Assembly (NCBI GenBank): GCA_965237785.1
Contig: OZ250159.1
Coordinates: 1,984,001-2,048,000, forward strand
Direction of reading: 5' to 3'
DNA: 64,000 nt
Source: UBA6522 sp965237785
Lineage (GTDB): Bacteria; Pseudomonadota; Gammaproteobacteria; Steroidobacterales; Rariloculaceae
Shown here: piece by piece, positions 1 to 8,574 of the stretch
Position numbering within the stretch: position 1 is the stretch's first letter
Layout: each line of letters begins with the position of its first letter
Position numbers and translations under genes: made by a program
The notes under the pieces: model-generated
Seen by the model: only the letters and a program-made list of their open reading frames with translations
Database searches by the model: none
Told to the model about the DNA's origin: nothing

Positions 1-1273
1 CGTCGATGGCCGCGTCGCCGGCGTCGTTGCGGCCGTAGCTGCCGGGTCCCGGCATCCAGATACCCCGTACGTTTTCAGCCGGGAGTCGCAGGAATTTTGC
101 GACGCCCGCCGCCGCGTGATGAGGTTTCTGCGAGCCGGTCCAGATTGTCGCGCTGTCGCCCCGGTAGTCGCAGACCGCGCAAGCGGGCCCCATGGAGCCA
201 TGCGACTGGAAGGGGAATTCATACTCCGCCTCGATGACCCGGTCTGCCCGGGCCAGCGCCGCCTCCACCGCGTCCCGATTCGGCGGTACATCGGCGCCTC
301 TGCCGCCACCCGCGCTCTCGCGCACCACCGGAGCCCGGCGGATGTGTTCGTAGAGATCGTCCATCGCCGGAAACGGCGGCTCCACCTCCGACCAGGTGAC
401 GTGCAACTGCTCCGCTGCCCTGACGGCATCCCACTCCCGAGCGGCAACCACGCCCAGGAAGTCGCCTTCCCGCACGACGCGAGCCCCGGCGATGGCGCCG
501 ATCGAATCCTCGTCCACCGTCACCGGGGCGCTGCCCGCTACCGGCGGGCGGATCACCCGGCCGTGCATCATGTCCGGCACCCTCACATCGACGATGTACC
601 GGTGCGTGCCCATCACGATCCCGGGCAGATCGCGCCGCTTGGCCGGCTGGCCAACCACACGATACTCACCCGGGAGCTTCGGAGCGGCTTCGCCCCTGGC
701 ATCGAGTGCGTTGCCGTAGCGACCATTCCACTGCAAGCGCACATCGAAGTGCCCGCCACCGATCAATTCGCCGTAACCGGCGCGGCGCGAGGGATCGGTA
801 CGCAGGTATACGAAGCCGTCTTCGACAGCGACCTGATCCGGGTCAACGCCAAATTGCTCGGCGGCGAGGTCCATCAGCACGCGGCGCGCCTCCGCGGCCG
901 CGTTGCGGAGCGGATTGGCGCCCCGCTCGATGGCCGTGCTGCCGCTGGCGCCGCCCTGGTCGACGGTCAAGGCCGTATCGCCCATCACGACGTCCACACG
1001 CTCCAGCGGCACGTCCAGTTCCTCGGCGACGATCTGGGCGATCGACAAATCCACGCCCTGCCCCATGTCCATCTTGCCGAAGAAGGCCGTGACCGAGCCT
1101 TCCTCGCCGATTTTGAGGTAGGTATCGAGTTGCGCCGGCGAGAGTGGCCGCCACAGCGGTCTCGACTCCGCTGCCGATGCCCGCCGGGATTGCGGAACCA
1201 CGAGCGAAACGACCAGGCATCCGGCGCCCTTCAATACTTCGCGCCGCTCGACGGCCGTGTCCAGCCAACCCAC
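1..1273 (-). CDS. Molybdopterin-binding subunit of an aldehyde/xanthine-type dehydrogenase (IorB-like), 3' end missing
   Basis: Large catalytic subunit of a molybdenum hydroxylase, which would oxidise an aldehyde or N-heterocycle and pass electrons to the 2Fe-2S subunit encoded just upstream. The visible 424 codons begin with a Tat-like leader (RREVLKGAG near residue 11), then the conserved FGKMDMGQG region and a GGASGST stretch typical of the isoquinoline 1-oxidoreductase beta family. The gene leaves the window at base 1, so the C-terminal cofactor-binding half is not seen. I chose the GTG at 1273 because a TGA in the same frame lies just before it and an AGGGGGA ribosome-binding site sits a few bases upstream. 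The substrate cannot be read from the sequence. Confidence 0.8.
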   Translation of the reverse strand, partial: MGWLDTAVERREVLKGAGCLVVSLVVPQSRRASAAESRPLWRPLSPAQLDTYLKIGEEGSVTAFFGKMDMGQGVDLSIAQIVAEELDVPLERVDVVMGDTALTVDQGGASGSTAIERGANPLRNAAAEARRVLMDLAAEQFGVDPDQVAVEDGFVYLRTDPSRRAGYGELIGGGHFDVRLQWNGRYGNALDARGEAAPKLPGEYRVVGQPAKRRDLPGIVMGTHRYIVDVRVPDMMHGRVIRPPVAGSAPVTVDEDSIGAIAGARVVREGDFLGVVAAREWDAVRAAEQLHVTWSEVEPPFPAMDDLYEHIRRAPVVRESAGGGRGADVPPNRDAVEAALARADRVIEAEYEFPFQSHGSMGPACAVCDYRGDSATIWTGSQKPHHAAAGVAKFLRLPAENVRGIWMPGPGSYGRNDAGDAAID

Positions 1274-1276
1274 GGG

Positions 1277-1748
1277 TCAGTCCCCCTGCCGACATCGTTG
1301 CGGCGGCACGTTTGACCGCCCGCAATATGGCCGAGTGTGCGCCGCAGCGGCATTTGAGTCCCGTGAACGCCTGGCGGATGGTGTCGTCGCCGGGATTGGC
1401 GTCACGCTCCAATAGCGCCACCGCGTAGAGGATCCAACCGCTCATGCAATAGCCGCAAAACAGCGCCTGCTCGTCGATGAAGGCCTGTTGGACCGGGTGG
1501 GGTTGCTCGGCGCTGCCGAGCCCGGCCAGGGTTCGAACCTCGCCGGTGATCGCGGCGACCGGAACCACGCATGCGCGTATGGGCTGTCCATCCATGAGAA
1601 CCGTGCACGCGCCGCACTGGGCGAGACCGCAGCCGAAGCGGGGGTTGTCGAGGCCCAATTCATCGCGCAGGGCGTAGAGCAGCGGCATCTCCGGCTCTAC
1701 ATCGAGGCGGTGGGAGGTGCCGTCGACATCCAGAGTCATTACAGCCAT
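1277..1748 (-). CDS. 2Fe-2S subunit of the molybdenum hydroxylase (IorA-like), probable frameshift at its 3' end
   Basis: Small iron-sulphur subunit relaying electrons from the molybdenum subunit. The plant-type cluster motif is CGLAQCGACTV, and the C-terminal helical cluster has FCGYC and CRCG. ATG at 1748 follows a GAGGAAA ribosome-binding site. Family members are about 150-160 residues and end soon after the KRAA segment. Here the frame stays open to 843, adding about 148 Arg/Gly-rich residues read out of frame across the next gene. Removing one G from the run at 1282-1286 would end the protein at TGA 1279-1277 with about 154 residues, just before the GTG of the next gene. I annotate that shorter version; an indel or assembly error is likely. 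Confidence 0.75.
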
Positions 1749-1772
1749 GGCGAGTTTCCTCGTGGCAGGACG

Positions 1773-3050
1773 TCAGGCGGTGAGCCGCGTTTGTCCGGCC
1801 ATGTATGGACGCAGTGCTTCCGGAACCATAACAGAGCCGTCGTCCTGCTGAAAATTTTCCATCACGGCAATGAGCGCACGCCCCGCCGCCACTCCGGAAC
1901 CGTTCAGGGTGTGCACGAGTTCGGGCTTGCCGGTTTCCGGGTTTCGCCAGCGCGCGTGCATGCGCCGCGCCTGGAAATCCCCGCAATTGCTGCAGGACGA
2001 GATTTCGCGGTAGCGGTTCTGACCGGGGAGCCAAACCTCAAGATCATAGGTCTTTGCTGCACTGAAGGACGTATCCCCCGCGCAGAGCGTTACCTTCCGA
2101 TAAGGCAATTCGAGCCGTTGCAAAATGGCCTCCGCGTGGGAGGTCAACTCGTCCAGCGCCCGGTAGGAATCTCCGGGTCTTGCCACCTGCACCAACTCCA
2201 CCTTCTCGAACTGGTGCTGGCGAATCATGCCGCGAGTGTCTTTGCCATAGGAACCCGCTTCGGATCGGAAGCACGGTGTGTGGGCCGTAAGCCGCATGGG
2301 CAGTTGTTCAGCCGCCAGAATTTCGTCGCGTACCAGGTTGGTGAGGGGTACCTCGGCAGTAGGAATCATCCGCAGTGCGCGCTCACCCTCCAGCGTGAAC
2401 AGGTCACCACCGAACTTCGGCAGCTGACCCGTACCGAACAACGCCTCATCGCTGACCAGATAGGGTACGTAGGCCTCGGTGTAGCCGTGCTCGCCGACGT
2501 GCACGTCCAGCATGAACTGAATCAATGCCCGGTGCAGTCGTGCCAGGGCGCCCCGAAGAACGACAAACCGGCTTCCTGAAAGCTTTGCCGCCGCTTCAAA
2601 ATCCAGCAATCCGAAGCCTTCGCCCAGCGCAATGTGATCCTTGGGTTCGAACTGGAAGGTCCGCGGCTCACCCCAACTGCGCACCAGGGCGTTGGAACCC
2701 TCATCGGCTCCATCCGGTACCGAATCGTGAAGCAGGTTGGGTATCCCGGCAAGGAAGTCGTTCAATTCCTCCTGCAGGGAATGTAGATCCGATTCGGCAG
2801 CCGCCAACTCGTTGCCGAGTTCCCTGACGCGAGCTTTGAGCGGCTCGATATCCTCCCCGGCGGCCTTGGCCCGGCCGATCGACCTGGAGCGCTCGTTGCG
2901 TTCGTGACGCCGCGATTCCACCCGCACCTGCAAGAACTTGCGCTTGTCTTCCAGCGACTCGTAATAGCCACGGTCGAGCTGGAACGCCCGCCGTGCAAGG
3001 TTCGTGGCGATCTCGTCCAGATCCGTGCGCAATCCTTTCGGGTCTAACAT
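1773..3050 (-). CDS. serS: Serine--tRNA ligase
   Basis: Cytoplasmic class II aminoacyl-tRNA synthetase charging tRNA-Ser, and also tRNA-Sec, which is encoded at 58.8 kb in this window. The 425 residues match the usual length. The N-terminal 110 residues form the antiparallel coiled-coil arm (charged helix with RRHERNERSRSIG). The catalytic core has motif 2 (FRSEAGSYGKDTRGM) and motif 3 (GSGVAAGRALIAVMENFQ). It follows ftsK and lolA in the same direction, the classic ftsK-lolA-(rarA)-serS neighbourhood, but rarA is missing. The hydroxylase genes begin 24 bp after its stop. Confidence 0.97.
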   Translation of the reverse strand: MLDPKGLRTDLDEIATNLARRAFQLDRGYYESLEDKRKFLQVRVESRRHERNERSRSIGRAKAAGEDIEPLKARVRELGNELAAAESDLHSLQEELNDFLAGIPNLLHDSVPDGADEGSNALVRSWGEPRTFQFEPKDHIALGEGFGLLDFEAAAKLSGSRFVVLRGALARLHRALIQFMLDVHVGEHGYTEAYVPYLVSDEALFGTGQLPKFGGDLFTLEGERALRMIPTAEVPLTNLVRDEILAAEQLPMRLTAHTPCFRSEAGSYGKDTRGMIRQHQFEKVELVQVARPGDSYRALDELTSHAEAILQRLELPYRKVTLCAGDTSFSAAKTYDLEVWLPGQNRYREISSCSNCGDFQARRMHARWRNPETGKPELVHTLNGSGVAAGRALIAVMENFQQDDGSVMVPEALRPYMAGQTRLTA

Positions 3051-3095
3051 GCTTGTTTCAGTCCAATCGCTTGATTGCAGTGGCCGGGCGGCGGT

Positions 3096-3824
3096 TCACT
3101 GCGGAAGCTCGACAGGTTCACCTATGACATCCGCGCCGGCGGGCGGTTCAAATTGGAAGAACTCATCTTCAATGTCCAGGTTGACCATCACATTGCGAAA
3201 CTGAATGGAAGTGATCTGACCCAGCGCATCGACCAACTCGAGCGCGAAGAGCGAACCGGAAGCGAACCCCACATACACCGAGCCAAAGTCCGCGCCCTGC
3301 TCCTTCGGCGCAAGCCCGATCCACTCGACTTGCCCGTCGTGAACGCTCTCCACGATTTCGAAACTGTCGCGAACGTTGCGGTCGCCGCTCAGCAACATCG
3401 CCGGCGAGGATGCAATCGCGCCCGCAAGCGGCGTGACCGTCGCCTGCTCCAGCTCCGCGTCGTAGATCCACAGGTTGACAGCGTCCGCAACCACCTGCTG
3501 CTCGTACGGCTCGCGATAACTCCAATGAAAACGGTTCGGCCGCTTTAACGAGAAGGTGCCGGAAGCCGTTTCGATGAGCTGTCCGCTGCTATCGAGAAGC
3601 TCCTGGCTGAACTCCGCCCGCAGGGTGCGGGTTTCTTCGAGGAATCGATCCAGCTGCTGCTCGCCGCTGTCCTGAATCCCCGGACCCTGGGCCTGGGTCT
3701 GAGCCTGAGCCTGGGACTGAGCCTGGGCCTGAGCCTGAGCCTGGGTCTGAGCCTGAGCCTGGGCCGCGACCGAAACCGCTGCCAACACCGCCCATACCGG
3801 CGCGCAACCGCTAGCAGCCCTCAT
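3096..3824 (-). CDS. lolA: Outer-membrane lipoprotein carrier protein LolA
   Basis: Periplasmic chaperone that takes lipoproteins released by LolCDE (encoded at 44.6-47.8 kb) to the outer membrane. A signal peptide of about 20 residues is followed by an unusual tract of about 25 residues that is almost pure alternating Ala-Gln. The LolA beta-barrel comes next, with FLEETRTLRAEFSQ, FSLKRPNRFHWSYREPYEQ and a conserved C-terminal region. Start choice: the ATG at 3824 has an AGAGG ribosome-binding site about ten bases upstream; a TTG at 3833 is possible but less likely. It starts 26 bp after the ftsK stop, so the two are probably co-transcribed. Confidence 0.93.
   Translation of the reverse strand: MRAASGCAPVWAVLAAVSVAAQAQAQTQAQAQAQAQSQAQAQTQAQGPGIQDSGEQQLDRFLEETRTLRAEFSQELLDSSGQLIETASGTFSLKRPNRFHWSYREPYEQQVVADAVNLWIYDAELEQATVTPLAGAIASSPAMLLSGDRNVRDSFEIVESVHDGQVEWIGLAPKEQGADFGSVYVGFASGSLFALELVDALGQITSIQFRNVMVNLDIEDEFFQFEPPAGADVIGEPVELPQ
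3685..3764. repeat. Tandem hexanucleotide repeat inside lolA
   Basis: About thirteen imperfect copies of a six-base unit (CCTGRG-type on the + strand, with single-base variants) are arranged head to tail. On the lolA strand they encode the Ala-Gln tract with occasional Thr or Ser at the signal peptide/mature junction. Because the unit is six bases, copy-number change by slippage would keep the reading frame. Confidence 0.85.
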
Positions 3825-3850
3825 ATCCGCCAACCTCTAACCCGCCCAGG

Positions 3851-6196
3851 TCAGCCGTCGATGGACGGCGGCGGCGGCGCCAGGACCTCGCGGGTCCCGT
3901 TCGGTTGCAGGCTGCCGACGATGCCCGCCTCCTCCATGGTTTCGACCATCCGTGCGGCCCGGTTGTAGCCGATCTTGAGTCGGCGCTGGACGCTGGAAAT
4001 GGATGCCTTGCGGGTCTCGGTTACGATGCGCACCGCTTCGTCGTAGAGGGGGTCCTGTTCCCCGTCCAATCCCCTGGACGAAACCGGATCGATCCCCGGT
4101 ATGGCCTCGCTGGGGGTGGCAAGGATATCCTCGACAAACTCCGGCGGGCCGGCGGACCGCAGATTCTCCGCCACGGCGTGAACCTCGTTGTCGGCCACGA
4201 ACGCGCCGTGAATCCGCGTCGGCATCGACGTACCGGGGGGCAGGAACAGCATGTCGCCGTGCCCCAGGAGGTGCTCGGCGCCGATTTGATCGAGAATCGT
4301 CCGTGAATCCACCTTGGCGGAAACCTGGAAAGCGATTCGGCTCGGAATATTGGCCTTGATGAGGCCGGTGATGACGTCCACCGACGGGCGCTGGGTGGCG
4401 ATGAGCATGTGAATGCCCGATGCCCGGGCCTTTTGGGCGAGTCTCGCGATGAGTTCCTCCACCTTCTTGCCCACCATCATCATCATGTCCGCCAACTCGT
4501 CGATAACCACGACGACGAACGGCAATGGCTCCAGGTGCGGAATCTCCTCGGCACCCTCGCCGGCGGCAAACGTGGGGTCGGCGATCGGGCTGCCCCTGGA
4601 CAGGGCGCTGCTGACCTGGCGGTTGTACGTCGTGAGGTGGCGCACGCCCAGCGCCGCCATCAGCGTGTAGCGCCGCTCCATCTCGGCGACGCACCAGCGC
4701 AGTGCGTTGGCGGCCTCCTTCATGTCGGTCACAACGGGCGCCAGCAGATGGGGAATGCCCTCGTATACCGACAGCTCGAGCATTTTCGGGTCGATCATGA
4801 TGAGTCGCACCTGCTCGGGCGGCGACTTGTAGAGCAGGCTCAACACCATCGCGTTGAGGGCCACCGATTTGCCGGATCCGGTCGTACCGGCGATGAGCAG
4901 GTGGGGCATCTTGGCGAGGTCGGCGACCATGGGTTGCCCGCCGATATCCTTGCCAAGGGCCAGCGTAAGGGGCGATTTCAGTCTCTCGTAGACCCGCGAC
5001 TTGATGATCTCCCCGAGCGTTACCAGTTCGCGTACTTCGTTGGGTATCTCCAGTCCCACGTACGGTTTGCCGGGGATGACCTCCACGACGCGCACGCTCA
5101 CCGTGGACAGCGAACGGGCCAGATCCTTGGCGAGATTGCTGATCTGGCTGACCTTGACGCCGGGCGCCGGCTTGAGTTCGAAGCGTGTCACCACCGGACC
5201 GGGCTGCACCGAGACGACTTCCACGTCGATGCCAAAATCGGCCAGCTTCAATTCCACCAGGCGCGACATCGCTTCCAGCGCCTCATCCGAGTATCCGCCC
5301 TCTTTCGGCGGCGCGTCATCCAGAAGCGACAGCGGCGGCGGTTCGCCGGACGGGCTGGGTTCGAACAGCGGAACCTGACGCTCCCGCTCCGACCGGTCAC
5401 TGGGCGGTGCGTCGCCAAACGAGGGCTCGATCCGCCGCTGCGCGGGTTTGCGCTTGGCCCGGCTACGGCTAACCACGTTGCGGCGCTTGCGCTTGGCTTG
5501 ACGGCCCTGGCTGCGTACCCGCAGTCGATTGAACAGTACGCGGCCCCTCGCCGCGGACTTCAGCACACCGCGTCCGGTGACATCCATCACCGCAAGCCAG
5601 GATACGCCGGTCGCAAGGGAGACGGCCGCGAGCCACAGCACCAGCAACAACACGGTCGCGCCGAGATGACCCAGGATTTGCGACAAGCCCCCGCCAACGA
5701 GTTGACCCAGGAGTCCGCCGGCGGATTCACGCATATCCGGCGCGACGAAATGCAGGGTGGCGAGCCCGCAGCTCGTCGCCAGCAGCAGCACGAAACCCCC
5801 GGCGCGAAGCAACGCCATGGGGCGCGTCACGGCAACGTTGCGCCGTCGCGCCCGGAACAGCAATACGCCGGCGAGCAGCACCAACCCGGGAAAAAGATAG
5901 GCAGGACGCCCGAACAAAAGATACGCTACATCCGCAAACCAGGCCCCGGCGGGGCCCATGCGATTGCGTACCGTTTGCGAGTCGCCAACCACGCTGAAAG
6001 CGGGGTCGTTGAGATCGTAGGTGAAGAGAGCGAGGAACAGGATGATCGCGAGTCCGGCGGATATCCACAACACGGATTCCCGTAGTCCGCGCGTTCGCGG
6101 TCCCAACGCTGACGGCGCGACATCGCTGACTTTCGTTCTGCTCAAGGTTTGTCCGAAACTGTCCGGGCCTGTTGGCGCGCCACGAGTGGTTTCCAC
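3851..6196 (-). CDS. ftsK: DNA translocase FtsK
   Basis: Septum-anchored DNA pump that clears chromosome termini and activates XerCD recombination. It has 781 residues, shorter than E. coli FtsK because the linker is only about 80 residues. Four to five membrane helices lie at residues 42-205, followed by a basic linker (about 215-255). The RecA-like motor has Walker A GTTGSGKS at 437-444, the LIMIDPKMLE segment and a Walker B-type VVVIDELADMMMM. The C-terminal gamma winged helix, which reads KOPS sites, is recognisable from SSVQRRLKIGYNRAARMVE. It is divergent from the gene at 6272, leaving a 75 bp shared upstream region. Confidence 0.96.
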   Translation of the reverse strand: METTRGAPTGPDSFGQTLSRTKVSDVAPSALGPRTRGLRESVLWISAGLAIILFLALFTYDLNDPAFSVVGDSQTVRNRMGPAGAWFADVAYLLFGRPAYLFPGLVLLAGVLLFRARRRNVAVTRPMALLRAGGFVLLLATSCGLATLHFVAPDMRESAGGLLGQLVGGGLSQILGHLGATVLLLVLWLAAVSLATGVSWLAVMDVTGRGVLKSAARGRVLFNRLRVRSQGRQAKRKRRNVVSRSRAKRKPAQRRIEPSFGDAPPSDRSERERQVPLFEPSPSGEPPPLSLLDDAPPKEGGYSDEALEAMSRLVELKLADFGIDVEVVSVQPGPVVTRFELKPAPGVKVSQISNLAKDLARSLSTVSVRVVEVIPGKPYVGLEIPNEVRELVTLGEIIKSRVYERLKSPLTLALGKDIGGQPMVADLAKMPHLLIAGTTGSGKSVALNAMVLSLLYKSPPEQVRLIMIDPKMLELSVYEGIPHLLAPVVTDMKEAANALRWCVAEMERRYTLMAALGVRHLTTYNRQVSSALSRGSPIADPTFAAGEGAEEIPHLEPLPFVVVVIDELADMMMMVGKKVEELIARLAQKARASGIHMLIATQRPSVDVITGLIKANIPSRIAFQVSAKVDSRTILDQIGAEHLLGHGDMLFLPPGTSMPTRIHGAFVADNEVHAVAENLRSAGPPEFVEDILATPSEAIPGIDPVSSRGLDGEQDPLYDEAVRIVTETRKASISSVQRRLKIGYNRAARMVETMEEAGIVGSLQPNGTREVLAPPPPSIDG

Positions 6197-6271
6197 CGGG
6201 CGTTTGGCCCGGAATCGCGGCGTGAGTGAGTATACAGCCTACGCAACCGACGCGACCACGGTGAGCGCGCG

Positions 6272-7453
6272 ATGACCGTGCGCGTCCAGCAACACGCCAG
6301 CATCCTCGAAGTTGACGCGGGCGCGTGGAACGTACTTGCAGCGGACTCCCCCTTCTTGCGTCACGAATTCCTGAGCGCGCTGGAACGCGCGGGGTGTGTG
6401 GGAGAAGGCACTGCGTGGGAGCCGGCCTATCTGACCTGTTCGGACCGGGACGGCCGCCTGGTGGGCGGCCTGCCCCTCTACATCAAGTACGATTCCCGCG
6501 GGGAATTCGTATTCGACTGGAGTTGGGCGGCAGCCTACGACCGGGCCGGTCTGTCGTACTATCCAAAGCTCGTCTCGGCAATTCCGTTTACGCCGGCAAC
6601 CGGCCGACGCCTGCTGGTTGCCGGAGAAACCGAGTTCGAGCCTGTCGCTGCGGAACTGCTCGGCGCGGCGCGAGCGCTCGGTGCGGAAATCAACGCATCG
6701 TCCTTGCACGTATTGTTTCCGACCGACGACCAACGGGACTTTTTCCGCGGCGGAGGCCTGATGCCGCGCAAGAGCTGTCAATTTCACTGGCACAACGACG
6801 GCTACGAAGACTTCGATGAATTTCTCGGCCGATTCACCTCGATGAAGCGGAAAAAGGTACGGCGCGAACGGCGCCGTGTCATCGAGGCGGACGTGACGTT
6901 CGAGCAGCTTGCGGGCGACGCTCCGGGCGAGCGTGACTGGGACGCGGTTTACCAGTACTACTCGAATACCTTTCTGCGACGCGGCCGCGCACCGTACCTC
7001 AATCGCGAGTTCTTCGCGGAGGTTTCGCGCACCATGCCGGAGAGCCTGGTGATCATGCTCGCGCGATACAGCGGCCGGGCGATCGCCACGGCCATCTGTT
7101 TTCGTAGCGAGGACACGCTCTACGGCCGCTATTGGGGGAGCCTGGCCGACTTCCACAGCCTGCACTTCGAAGCGTGCTACTACCAGGGTATCGAATACTG
7201 CATCCGCGAGGGTTTGCATCGGTTCGAGCCCGGGACCCAGGGCGAACACAAGCTGAGCCGCGGATTCACGCCCGTGGCGACCTGGTCCAATCACTGGATC
7301 GCCGACCCGGAGTTCGCCCTGGCCATCGGACACTATCTCGACCGCGAACGTGACCATATCGACGCCTACATGCGGGAACTTGCCGCCCACGTGCCCTACC
7401 GCAAGGATCGACCGGTGCCGGTCGCCGCCCTACCCAATGCGACGCTGCCATGA
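6272..7453 (+). CDS. FemAB-like GNAT-fold protein (DUF482/PF04339 type)
   Basis: A 393-residue protein of the family annotated as 'peptidoglycan biosynthesis/recognition' or DUF482, with two GNAT-type halves related to FemAB aminoacyl transferases. Family hallmarks are the N-terminal SPFLRHEFLSALE segment, the middle FTSMKRKKVRRERR basic loop, and EACYYQGIEYCI followed by FEPGTQGEHKLSRGF near the C-terminus. The substrate is not established. Its stop overlaps the aat start (ATGA, 7450-7453), so translation is probably coupled. The link to aat, itself a GNAT-fold aminoacyl transferase using aminoacyl-tRNA, is consistent with a shared substrate class, but that is inference. Confidence 0.85.
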   Translation: MTVRVQQHASILEVDAGAWNVLAADSPFLRHEFLSALERAGCVGEGTAWEPAYLTCSDRDGRLVGGLPLYIKYDSRGEFVFDWSWAAAYDRAGLSYYPKLVSAIPFTPATGRRLLVAGETEFEPVAAELLGAARALGAEINASSLHVLFPTDDQRDFFRGGGLMPRKSCQFHWHNDGYEDFDEFLGRFTSMKRKKVRRERRRVIEADVTFEQLAGDAPGERDWDAVYQYYSNTFLRRGRAPYLNREFFAEVSRTMPESLVIMLARYSGRAIATAICFRSEDTLYGRYWGSLADFHSLHFEACYYQGIEYCIREGLHRFEPGTQGEHKLSRGFTPVATWSNHWIADPEFALAIGHYLDRERDHIDAYMRELAAHVPYRKDRPVPVAALPNATLP

Positions 7454-8181
7454 CGCTCTACGTGAACGGGATATTGTGGTTGTCGCCCGATGGTGACGAG
7501 GACTTCCCTCCCGCGGCGGATGCGCTGGACGAGCCCGATGGACTGCTGGCGGCCGGTGGCGACCTGAGTCCGCGCCGGCTGCTCACGGCGTATGTCCAGG
7601 GGATTTTTCCCTGGTACTCGGCACGCTCCCCGATCCTGTGGTGGTCGCCGGAACCGCGCGCGGTGTTATGGCCGGCAGACTTGCACGTCTCACGGCGCCT
7701 GGCGCGAACCCTTCGCAAGACCGACCTTCGATTCAGCGCCGACAGCGCGTTCGATGCCGTGATTGCAGGCTGCGCGGCGGCGCGCTCGAACTCACCGGGA
7801 ACCTGGATCACATCGGATATGATCGAGGCATATCGGCGCCTGCATGAGATGGGATGGGCGCACGCCTTCGAAGCCTGGGTCGGCGACGACCTGGTGGCCG
7901 GGATGTACGGGCTCGCCATCGGCCGGGTATTTTTCGGCGAGTCCATGTTCACGCGCATCGACAATGCTTCAAAGGCCGTATTCGTCAGGGCAGTGGAATA
8001 CCTCAAGGCGCGATCGTTCGAACTCATCGACTGCCAGATGCGGTCCGGACATTTGCAGACGCTGGGGGCCACTACCCTGCCGCGCCCCGAGTTCATCGCG
8101 CACTTGGAAAGGCTTTGCGACTCGCCCGGGCGGCCAGGCCACTGGCAGCGCGACTATGAACGCCATTCCCAAACGCGATAA
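7450..8181 (+). CDS. aat: Leucyl/phenylalanyl-tRNA--protein transferase
   Basis: Adds Leu or Phe from charged tRNA to N-terminal Lys/Arg of proteins, making N-degrons that ClpS hands to ClpAP. The 243 residues are the normal size. Motifs are GLLAAGGDLSPRRLLTAY, GIFPWYS, WWSPEPRAVL, GMYGLAIGRVFFGESMF and DCQMRSGHLQTLGA, all characteristic of the family. The start overlaps the preceding gene by four bases. clpA and clpS lie 0.4-3 kb downstream on the opposite strand, placing the writer and reader of the same degradation signal side by side. Confidence 0.96.
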   Translation: MTLYVNGILWLSPDGDEDFPPAADALDEPDGLLAAGGDLSPRRLLTAYVQGIFPWYSARSPILWWSPEPRAVLWPADLHVSRRLARTLRKTDLRFSADSAFDAVIAGCAAARSNSPGTWITSDMIEAYRRLHEMGWAHAFEAWVGDDLVAGMYGLAIGRVFFGESMFTRIDNASKAVFVRAVEYLKARSFELIDCQMRSGHLQTLGATTLPRPEFIAHLERLCDSPGRPGHWQRDYERHSQTR

Positions 8182-8323
8182 CCGCCCGCCAGCCCGCATC
8201 GCCCACCGGTTTTCTTCGCCAGGGCGTCGAGGCGCCGCGGCGACGGGCCGCAAATCGCATTGCGGGGCTCTTCCCGGATGTGCAACAATCGTCAGCCGCA
8301 GCAAGTCAGTAACGAATTGAATG

Positions 8324-8542
8324 ATGCCGAAAGAGGAAGCGATTCAAATGGAAGGGGTGGTCACCGAGACCCTTCCCAACACGACGTTTCGCGTGGAATT
8401 GCAAAACGGCCATATCGTGACCGCGCATATCTCCGGAAAGATGCGCAAGAACTACATCCGCATACTCAAGGGCGACGCCGTGACCATCGAACTCACGCCC
8501 TACGACCTGAGCAAGGGACGCATCGTTTACCGCTCCCGCTAG
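8324..8542 (+). CDS. infA: Translation initiation factor IF-1
   Basis: Small S1/OB-fold protein that occupies the ribosomal A site during initiation. Starting at the second of two tandem ATGs (8321 and 8324) gives 72 residues, the standard length. EAIQMEGVV, NGHIVTAHISGKMRKNYIRIL and the C-terminal YDLSKGRIVYR are diagnostic. No good Shine-Dalgarno sequence is visible before either ATG. A 139 bp gap separates it from aat. It is convergent with clpA, whose stop lies about 30 bp beyond. Confidence 0.97.
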   Translation: MPKEEAIQMEGVVTETLPNTTFRVELQNGHIVTAHISGKMRKNYIRILKGDAVTIELTPYDLSKGRIVYRSR

Positions 8543-8574
8543 CCCCCGCTGTCGGACTTGGCCGGAACCGCGGG

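Noticed and set aside
116..2579. Long + strand frames opposite the hydroxylase and serS genes
   Set aside because: They are antisense shadows caused by high GC third positions; the minus-strand frames carry clear family motifs.
3685..3764. Repeat as a CRISPR array
   Set aside because: Six-base coding repeat with no spacers.
4409..6085. 558-codon + strand frame opposite ftsK
   Set aside because: His/Arg/Gln-rich translation without any fold motif; ftsK on the minus strand is unambiguous.
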